Assembly: GCA_035968095.1 (NCBI GenBank)
Contig: JAWQFW010000182.1
Location: forward strand, 1-11,694
Source: IIICB1 sp035968095
Lineage (GTDB): Bacteria; Cyanobacteriota; Cyanobacteriia; Cyanobacteriales; SIO1D9
Length of the DNA: 11,694 nt
Reading direction: 5' to 3'
Shown: positions 7,024-11,694 of the stretch, one piece after another
Layout of the letters: each line of letters starts with the position of its first letter
Numbering within the stretch: the first letter of the stretch is position 1
Made by a program: the position numbers and the translations under genes
The notes under the pieces: model-generated
Told to the model about the DNA's origin: nothing
Database searches by the model: none
The model's input: the letters and a program-made list of their open reading frames with translations, nothing else

Positions 7024-7215
7024 ATGAAAAAAAAGACAGAATTTACAGCAATTATAGAAAGTGAAGGAAATGGCTACGTTTCATTATGTTCTGAACTAGA
7101 TATTGCTAGTCAAGGAGAAACCGTTGCAGAAGCAAAAAAGAATTTAATTGAAGCTATAAAATTATTCTTAGAAGTTGCTTCTGCTTCAGAAATTGAAACT
7201 CGCACACAAAGATAA
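7024..7215 (+). CDS. HicB-family antitoxin, C-terminally truncated, without HicA
   Basis: The 63-residue product contains FTAIIESEGNGYVSLCSELD and ASQGETVAEAKKNLIEAIKL, the core of the small HicB/UPF0150 fold (partially degraded RNase H-like). Such antitoxins normally pair with the mRNA-cleaving HicA toxin encoded next to them. Here the frame stops at TAA 7213-7215. Reading past it gives LIITRLEV (7216-7239), which lines up with the usual C-terminal strand (VFVTxxEV) of this HicB subtype. A sense codon therefore seems to have become a stop. The R-M second half begins 10 bp after that remnant, so no hicA exists in the window. It starts 14 bp after the toxin pseudogene without a strong ribosome-binding site. 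It is probably an eroded antitoxin; some residual function cannot be excluded because most of the fold is present. Confidence 0.8.
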   Translation: MKKKTEFTAIIESEGNGYVSLCSELDIASQGETVAEAKKNLIEAIKLFLEVASASEIETRTQR

Positions 7216-7249
7216 TTGATTATTACCAGATTAGAGGTTTAGTGTATTT

Positions 7250-8500
7250 ATGGCAAAAATATACCATGCAGATTTATATGGAAGTCGCCAAGATAAGTAT
7301 GATTTCTTAATGTCTCATGATGTAACTACAATTCAATGGAAAGAAGTTAAGTCAAAATCTCCTTTTTATTTGTTTTTTCCGCAAGATACAGATTTATTAG
7401 CTGAGTATAATCAAGGTTGGAAAATAACTGAAATAATGCCTATTAATTCAGTTGGTATTGTAACTGCGCGAGACTCGTTGACGATACATTGGTCTGCTAA
7501 AGAAGTAGAAGAAACAGTTAAAGATTTTATGTCTCTTTCAGAAGATAAAGCTAGGTCTAAATATAAGCTAGGTAAAGATGCTAGAGATTGGAAAGTAAAA
7601 CTTGCTCAAGAAGATCTTGAGAGTAAGGGTGTTGAAAAAAATTTAGTTCATTCAGTATTTTATCGTTTATTTGATCGAAGATATACTTATTACACAGGTA
7701 AGACAAGAGGCTTTATTTGTATGCCTAGATTTGAAGTGATGAGAAATTTTGTGTCTAGGCAAAATATAGGCTTTTATACTTGCCGTCAAATCGTTAGCGA
7801 ATCGTGGCAACATATAGGAGTATCTGCTGGACTAACAGATGACTGTTATCTTTCTAATAAAAGTCGTGAACGTGGTTATCTTTTACCATTGTATATTTAT
7901 CCTGACACAGAAAACGAGCAACAAAGCTTGTTTACCGAACCTACAACAAACTTTTCTCAAAACTTTCTTAATGCTATTAGAGATAAACTTGGCTATATTC
8001 CGACTCCGGAACAAATATTTGATTACGCTTATGCTATCTTTCATAGTCCCACCTATCGTCAACGCTACGCTGAATTTCTCAAGATAGACTTTCCTCACTT
8101 ACCTTTGACTAGCAATGATAATTTATTTAAAGATTTAGTCAAGAAAGGGGAAGAATTAGTTAAACTGCATTTAATGGAATCCAAGCGTCTCAATACCTTG
8201 ATTACTAAATATTCAGGAGAAGGCGATAACCAAGTTATGCAAGTTAAATATAACCCGAAACAGCAACGAGTCTATATCAACAAAACCCGCTACTTTGAAG
8301 GAATACCGTTGGAAATATGGGAATTTAAAATTGGGGGATATCAAGTTTTGGATAAATGGTTGAAGGATAGAAAAAAAGCGCAGCGTAGTTTATCTTTTGA
8401 TGAAATTCTCCATTATCAGCGTGTGGTTGTGGCTTTAACAGAAACAAGGAAAATTATGAGAGAGATTGACGAATTAATTCCTAGTTTTCCGATTAGTTAA
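7250..8500 (+). CDS. Restriction-modification enzyme, C-terminal part: target recognition domain (split gene)
   Basis: The 416 residues correspond to the C-terminal specificity part of Type IIG/ISP-like enzymes. The opening AKIYHADLYGSRQDKYDFL continues directly from the end of the 4660-6507 product. NSVGIVTARDSLTIH (67-80) and FYRLFDRRYTYYTGKTRGFI (137-156) are characteristic of the start of this domain; relatives usually have YRPFD, so Leu140 replaces Pro. The rest holds the probable DNA-reading region and a helical C-terminus. There is no catalytic methyltransferase or nuclease motif, so alone it could only bind DNA or partner with the N-terminal product. The ATG lies at the cassette junction; AGAGG (7233-7237) is a weak, distant ribosome-binding site. 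The reading frame is intact for its whole length. It is convergent with the permease gene (10-bp gap) with no terminator between them. A/T-rich and lacking HIP1, like the first half. Confidence 0.88.
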   Translation: MAKIYHADLYGSRQDKYDFLMSHDVTTIQWKEVKSKSPFYLFFPQDTDLLAEYNQGWKITEIMPINSVGIVTARDSLTIHWSAKEVEETVKDFMSLSEDKARSKYKLGKDARDWKVKLAQEDLESKGVEKNLVHSVFYRLFDRRYTYYTGKTRGFICMPRFEVMRNFVSRQNIGFYTCRQIVSESWQHIGVSAGLTDDCYLSNKSRERGYLLPLYIYPDTENEQQSLFTEPTTNFSQNFLNAIRDKLGYIPTPEQIFDYAYAIFHSPTYRQRYAEFLKIDFPHLPLTSNDNLFKDLVKKGEELVKLHLMESKRLNTLITKYSGEGDNQVMQVKYNPKQQRVYINKTRYFEGIPLEIWEFKIGGYQVLDKWLKDRKKAQRSLSFDEILHYQRVVVALTETRKIMREIDELIPSFPIS

Positions 8501-8510
8501 AACAATACTT

Positions 8511-9728
8511 TTAGGAACTTCTCAAGGCGACAATGGGGTCGAGTTTAGCAGCTTGTCGCGCGGGAAAAACGCCGAAAAACAAGCCAATTCCTCCAGAGAC
8601 TCCGACAGCAACGAGAATCGCGATCGCATCAACTCCTGCTTTTAATGGCGTTACAGCCCCAACTAACAAAATTCCACTCACCCCCGCCAAAGTCCCAAAA
8701 AGACCGCCCACAGCCGAAAGTATGGTCGCCTCAATGAGAAATTGAGTCAAGATATCTTTCTCTTTTGCACCGATCGCTTTTCGTAGTCCAATTTCCTGAG
8801 TCCGTTCGGTGACAGAGACTAACATAATATTCATAACACCGATCCCGCCGACCAACAAAGAAATTCCCGCGATCGCCGCTAACATAACCGTCAAACCACC
8901 AGTTACCGTACCCACAATACTCAAAATATCTTGTTGAGTTTGGACACCAAAATCATCTTCACCAGTAATTTTATGCCGCAATCGCAGTAAATTTTCAATT
9001 TGAAACTTAGCAGCCCGAATCTCATTTTCATTTTTAGCAGAAATCGCAATAAAAGTTACTTCAGTACCATAAGGAGAAGTATTTCCCACAACTTGATTTG
9101 ACATTGTTGTCAAAGGAATAAAAGCCGTATCATCTTGATTCGTACCCAAAAAAGAACCTTTCGGTTCCATCACACCGACAATTTCAAAGCTAATATTTCT
9201 AATTCTAACTCGTTCACCGATCGGATTACGAGAACCAAAAAAAGTTTCTGCTAACTCAGCACCCAACACAACAACGCGATTATTTCTTTTTAAATCCAAA
9301 TCGCGAATAAACCGACCTTTAGCAATATCAAAACTTCTTACAGTAAGAAACTTTGGTGTTACCCCAATCACTAAATTATTAGAATTTTGATTGCGGTAAG
9401 TAACTAACTGTTGAGAATTAATTTGCGGTGCAACCTCAGTCACAGAAGGAACCTGAGTAGCGATCGCGTCTGCATCAGCTAACACTAATGTCTTGGGGAT
9501 TTGAAAAGAAGTATTGCGAGTTTCCCGCGAACCAGGAACCACAAATAATACATTTGGACCGAGAGACTCAAACTGTTCAGAAGCTAATTTTTGCGCTCCC
9601 TGTCCAATTCCCACCATCGCAATTACCGAAGCATTACCAATCACAATACCCAACATTGTTAAACTACTCCGTAACTTATTTGATACTAAAGTAGTAGTTG
9701 CCATTTTGAAATTATCAAGGATATTCAT
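8511..9728 (-). CDS. MacB/FtsX-type ABC transporter permease
   Basis: This 405-residue membrane protein has the four-helix MacB/FtsX topology. TM1 is at about 22-42, followed by a large periplasmic MacB_PCD-like domain (about 43-275), TM2 at about 278-302, TM3 at about 330-356 and TM4 at about 368-390. The cytoplasmic loop after TM2 carries ERTQEIGLRKAIGA (308-321), where the ATPase is expected to couple, and the C-terminus has PARQAAKLDPIVALR. Both are hallmarks of the MacB group. The N-terminus, MNILDNFKMATTTL, matches the usual start of these proteins, although no Shine-Dalgarno is visible. Unlike E. coli MacB there is no fused ATPase domain, so a separate ATP-binding subunit is needed; none is in this window. 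It probably works with the HlyD/MacA-type adaptor encoded upstream (134-bp gap) to move a substrate across the envelope. The substrate cannot be predicted. Confidence 0.95.
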   Translation of the reverse strand: MNILDNFKMATTTLVSNKLRSSLTMLGIVIGNASVIAMVGIGQGAQKLASEQFESLGPNVLFVVPGSRETRNTSFQIPKTLVLADADAIATQVPSVTEVAPQINSQQLVTYRNQNSNNLVIGVTPKFLTVRSFDIAKGRFIRDLDLKRNNRVVVLGAELAETFFGSRNPIGERVRIRNISFEIVGVMEPKGSFLGTNQDDTAFIPLTTMSNQVVGNTSPYGTEVTFIAISAKNENEIRAAKFQIENLLRLRHKITGEDDFGVQTQQDILSIVGTVTGGLTVMLAAIAGISLLVGGIGVMNIMLVSVTERTQEIGLRKAIGAKEKDILTQFLIEATILSAVGGLFGTLAGVSGILLVGAVTPLKAGVDAIAILVAVGVSGGIGLFFGVFPARQAAKLDPIVALRSS

Positions 9729-9787
9729 ATTAAGTATTTAATAATCCAGCCATTCAATCTAAAAAAGCTAATTATTTAGCGATCTTC

Positions 9788-9846
9788 TTTGCGTTTGCGA
9801 CTACTCGAAACGAGAACGGCTAACGCCGAATGCGACTCTGCGCAAA
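9788..9846. repeat. Palindrome-rich intercistronic element (REP-like)
   Basis: This sits in the 134-bp gap between adaptor and permease genes. It contains an outer pair TTTGCG/CGCAAA (9788-9793 with 9841-9846), hairpin CTCG-AAA-CGAG (9804-9814), hairpin CGGC-TAAC-GCCG (9817-9828) and TGCG/CGCA (9831-9834 with 9841-9844). TGCGACT also occurs twice. CGGCTAACGCCG-type cores occur in dispersed cyanobacterial palindromic repeats as I recall them. It could stabilise or partly terminate the leftward message. It was checked as a tRNA and does not fit. Confidence 0.55.
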
Positions 9847-9862
9847 ATAAAAATAACTTAAA

Positions 9863-11296
9863 TTAATCTTCAACTCCTGATTTCGGAGACTCAGGTAAAT
9901 CAATAAAAACCAGTTCACCTACTTCCAAACCAGACAAAATTTGGGTTTGATTTTCTAAAGTTAAGCCAATTGTCACCGGACGAAATTCTGCAAGTTGATT
10001 TTCATTAGGAACCATCACCCCAGTTTCACCTTCTTGAGTTACGATCGCCACTGTAGGAACTACTAAAGTATCGCCGAGAATATTACCCAAAAAAGTCACA
10101 TCCACATTCATTCCCGAACGTAACCGATTTTGACCTGTTGCTAAACTCACTCGTACTTCAAAAGAAGTCACATTTTGCTCGACTACCGCTTCCGGGGCGA
10201 TTAATTTAACTTTTCCTTGGAATACCTCTTCTGGATAAGCATCAGCGAGAATTTCTACAGGTTGTCCTGGTTTTAATTGTCCCACATCCACTTCTGGAAC
10301 TTTTGCTAAAATTTCTAATCCTTCAGCGATCGCTAAAATTGAACTGGAAGTTGCACTCGCAGTATTCGATGCAGAAGTTGTCGGCGTGACAAATGCTCCT
10401 TCGGTGGCGTATTTTTGGGTAATAATTCCCGCAAATGGCGCAGTAATTACCGTATCTTTCAAGCGAACTTGTGCTGCTAGAACTTGGGCTTCTGCTGCGG
10501 CTACTGCGGCTTCTAAGCCTTCAATTTCTTCTCGACGCGCTCCCTCTCGTAATTGTGCTAAAGCTGCCTCTGCTTCGGCGACAGAGGCTTGTAGCTGGGC
10601 AATTTCTGGGTTATTGGTATTTCGAGTCTGTTCCAGTCGTAGCTGGGCTTCTAATAAATTTGCTTGGGCGCTCCGAACTTCATTTTCCACCTCATCAAAG
10701 CGATCTTGAGTAATTGCTCCTTGAGCGAGTAAATTTCGGTTCCGCTCAACCCGCGTTTGCGCTAAATCGAATCTTGATTGAGCCGCATCAACTTGAGCTT
10801 GGGCTTGTTGGATTTGTTCAGGAATACGCGATCGCGCCTCTTGTAAACGAGCTTCTGCTTGGGCTAAACGAGCTTCTGCTTGGGCAATTTCTTCTCCACG
10901 AGATCCTGCTCGTGCTTCGGCTAATCTCGCCTTAGCTTCTTGGAGATTGGCTTCTGCTTGTAAAGACTGTGCTTGCAGTTCCGCATTTTCCATTTCTGCC
11001 AATCTTTGCCCCTCTGCGACAATCTCGCCCTGCTCAACCTCCAATTTCGCCAGTATACCCGCATTTTTCGGGCTAATATTCACGTTTTTAACTGGGACAA
11101 CTGTGCCATTCGCTTCGATTCTGACAGTTAAATCTTGCTCGGTGACAGGTACGGTTAAGGTTTCGAGATCCAGTTGATTTGCATCTCTACGAGAAAGAAA
11201 ATAACTGGTAGTACCAACCAGTAAAATACTAGCCGCCATAAGTCCCAGAAACCAACGCCAGGGACTTTTGAGTTTACCAAGCAGGGGAAGTTGCAT
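9863..11296 (-). CDS. HlyD/MacA-type periplasmic adaptor (membrane fusion protein)
   Basis: This 477-residue adaptor bridges an inner-membrane transporter to an outer-membrane channel. Residues 1-13 are basic, and a single uncleaved membrane anchor spans about 14-32. The first lipoyl half (about 75-104, KNAGILAKLEVEQGEIVAEG) leads into a long alpha-helical hairpin (about 105-280) full of Ala/Gln/Glu heptads. Its tip region contains LLAQGAITQDRFDE (189-202). The second lipoyl half follows (VITAPFAGIITQKYATEG, 283-300), then an Ala/Ser/Thr-rich loop (304-320), a beta-barrel (about 325-405) and a membrane-proximal domain (about 406-470, VVPTVAIV...GLEVGE). It is probably co-transcribed with the downstream permease, and together they resemble a MacAB or DevBC-like exporter lacking its ATPase. 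The start MQLPLLGKL agrees with the family, but the ATG abuts a 70-bp heptamer repeat and so has no Shine-Dalgarno. It contains two HIP1 octamers. Confidence 0.95.
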   Translation of the reverse strand: MQLPLLGKLKSPWRWFLGLMAASILLVGTTSYFLSRRDANQLDLETLTVPVTEQDLTVRIEANGTVVPVKNVNISPKNAGILAKLEVEQGEIVAEGQRLAEMENAELQAQSLQAEANLQEAKARLAEARAGSRGEEIAQAEARLAQAEARLQEARSRIPEQIQQAQAQVDAAQSRFDLAQTRVERNRNLLAQGAITQDRFDEVENEVRSAQANLLEAQLRLEQTRNTNNPEIAQLQASVAEAEAALAQLREGARREEIEGLEAAVAAAEAQVLAAQVRLKDTVITAPFAGIITQKYATEGAFVTPTTSASNTASATSSSILAIAEGLEILAKVPEVDVGQLKPGQPVEILADAYPEEVFQGKVKLIAPEAVVEQNVTSFEVRVSLATGQNRLRSGMNVDVTFLGNILGDTLVVPTVAIVTQEGETGVMVPNENQLAEFRPVTIGLTLENQTQILSGLEVGELVFIDLPESPKSGVED

Positions 11297-11366
11297 ATTG
11301 GGGATTAGGGATTGGGAATTGGGGATTGGGGATTAGGGATTGGGGATTGGGGATTGGGAATTGGGG
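11297..11366. repeat. Ten-copy heptamer STRR array (ATTGGGG)10 abutting the adaptor start codon
   Basis: Ten uninterrupted 7-mers, ATTGGGG with variants ATTAGGG and ATTGGGA, fill 11297-11366 with no indel. On the minus strand they read as CCCCAAT-type units ending directly at the adaptor ATG (11294-11296). This is the cyanobacterial STRR heptamer class. It occupies the whole 5' leader where a ribosome-binding site would be. Confidence 0.95.
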
Positions 11367-11387
11367 AAAACTTTGTTAATTAGGTAG

Positions 11388-11399
11388 GCTTAATTAAGC
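11388..11399. promoter_or_regulatory. 12-bp perfect palindrome GCTTAATTAAGC
   Basis: A perfect palindrome 92 bp upstream of the adaptor start codon, just beyond the heptamer array. A dimeric repressor operator or a chance A/T-rich palindrome are both possible; no regulator gene is adjacent. Confidence 0.35.
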
Positions 11400-11417
11400 G
11401 TTAAACTAAATCTCTCG

Positions 11418-11430
11418 AAAGCATTGCTTT
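11418..11430. promoter_or_regulatory. Inverted repeat AAAGCA-T-TGCTTT
   Basis: A perfect 6-bp inverted repeat around one central base, 18 bp beyond the palindrome at 11388-11399 and upstream of the adaptor gene. The pairing of two operator-like sites is suggestive of regulation but unproven. Confidence 0.35.
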
Positions 11431-11533
11431 GACTGCAATCGGTGCAAAAGTTATTTCACGTTTATTTATGCTCACCTACTTAACTTTTGAGGTAATAACT
11501 GAGAAGGTGATTCCCTTCTAGCTTATCTAATTA

Positions 11534-11557
11534 CCCAGTCCCCAGTCCCCAGTCCCT
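11534..11557. repeat. CCCAGTC heptamer repeat, three copies
   Basis: CCCAGTC is repeated three times exactly (11534-11554), followed by a partial CCC and T. This is a CCCCAGT-type STRR heptamer, differing by one base from the CCCCAAT units elsewhere in the window. Confidence 0.85.
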
Positions 11558-11566
11558 AAAAGAAGA

Positions 11567-11586
11567 GTGTTGGGAGGTGTTGGGAG
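11567..11586. repeat. Tandem 10-bp duplication GTGTTGGGAG
   Basis: Two exact adjacent copies of GTGTTGGGAG (11567-11576 and 11577-11586) lie between the CCCAGTC array and the terminal 9-bp array. The unit length differs from both neighbours. Confidence 0.8.
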
Positions 11587-11640
11587 TATTACGAATTAGC
11601 GATGACTACGCCAACAAGAGTGGTACATTTGAGCAACATA

Positions 11641-11694
11641 AATTCCCCCAATTCCCCCAATTCCTCCAATTCCCCCAATTCCTCCAATTCCTCC
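11641..11694. repeat. 9-bp tandem repeat array (AATTCCYCC)n at the right edge
   Basis: Six units of AATTCCCCC or AATTCCTCC have AATT at 11641, 11650, 11659, 11668, 11677 and 11686. The array runs off the window. Unit, variants and orientation match the array at 1-80, so the window is bounded by direct repeats about 11.6 kb apart. Confidence 0.95.

Larger units (their letters stand above)
6504..7249 (+). other. Toxin-antitoxin cassette interrupting the restriction-modification gene
   Basis: About 746 bp separates the two halves of the R-M enzyme. It carries three small genes in the same direction: a DUF2281-type antitoxin, a broken PemK/MazF-like toxin and a truncated HicB. If it is removed, AAAAAAATG on the left joins GGCAAAAATATACC on the right in frame, restoring ...QETKK-MAKIYHADLYG. 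Only ATG (6504-6506 and 7250-7252) is shared at the two junctions. No terminal inverted repeat and no transposase were seen, so the mechanism of insertion is unknown. Confidence 0.75.
11367..11694. other. Non-coding right end, with presumed adaptor promoter region and repeats
   Basis: No credible gene is present; the longest ATG frame noticed (from 11469) has 17 codons. The leftward adaptor promoter should lie here, beyond the heptamer array, but no clear -35/-10 pair was found by eye. The region holds two short perfect inverted repeats (11388-11399 and 11418-11430), a CCCAGTC triplet array, a 10-bp duplication and the 9-bp array at the edge. Where the neighbouring gene beyond the right edge begins cannot be seen. 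Confidence 0.7.

Noticed and set aside
7839..8098. Frames of 71-82 codons on both strands inside the R-M C-terminal half
   Set aside because: Both overlap a clearly coding frame, lack ribosome-binding sites and have no family features.
8501..8510. Terminator between the R-M C-terminal half and the permease
   Set aside because: Only 10 bp separate the convergent stops, and no stem with a T-run was found there.
9788..9846. tRNA-like cloverleaf in the adaptor/permease gap
   Set aside because: There is no T-arm GTTCRA sequence and no plausible anticodon or acceptor stem; the stems are too short.
10386..10935. Forward frames of 73-107 codons opposite the adaptor coiled coil
   Set aside because: The Ala/Gln/Glu-rich coiled-coil codons give long open antisense frames. 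The minus-strand protein has complete domain structure.
11297..11366. CRISPR-like array
   Set aside because: The units are 7 bp with no spacers, and no cas gene is present; it is a simple tandem repeat.

Overview
The window looks like chromosomal DNA of a filamentous or otherwise repeat-rich cyanobacterium. The evidence is the dense HIP1 octamer GCGATCGC (17 copies counted by eye), heptameric STRR-type repeats of the CCCCAAT/CCCAGTC kind, a '4-Cys prefix' Ser/Thr kinase, a long pentapeptide-repeat protein, and cyanobacterial-style IlvD and MacA/MacB-type export proteins. No transposase, tRNA, rRNA or CRISPR array was seen.

Layout, left to right. Positions 1-116 hold a 9-bp tandem array followed by a 7-bp array. 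A zinc-ribbon Ser/Thr kinase-like gene follows (237-1484, +); it has two substituted active-site motifs and is convergent with a pentapeptide-repeat gene (1493-2470, -). A 428-bp non-coding region with several inverted repeats precedes ilvD (2899-4584, +), which ends at a strong intrinsic terminator (4593-4627). Next is a restriction-modification island (4660-8500, +). Its bifunctional nuclease/N6-adenine methyltransferase is split into two ORFs at the boundary between the methyltransferase and the specificity domain. The split is made by a 0.75-kb toxin-antitoxin cassette: an intact DUF2281-type antitoxin, a PemK/MazF-like toxin gene with one in-frame stop, and a truncated HicB with no HicA. 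Convergent to this lies a leftward pair: an HlyD/MacA-type periplasmic adaptor (11296 to 9863) followed by a MacB/FtsX-type permease (9728 to 8511). No ATPase gene is present. The right end (11297-11694) is non-coding and repeat-rich, and finishes in the same 9-bp array, in the same orientation, as the left end.

The genes fall into independent units: a signalling-like kinase, a structural pentapeptide protein of unknown role, branched-chain amino acid biosynthesis, DNA defence with nested toxin-antitoxin genes, and an envelope export module. The restriction island contains no perfect HIP1 octamer in about 3.8 kb, whereas the remaining 7.9 kb has 17; this suggests the island was acquired horizontally. 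The most interesting part of the window is the toxin-antitoxin cassette seated inside a restriction-modification gene: the R-M halves remain open while most of the cassette is decaying.
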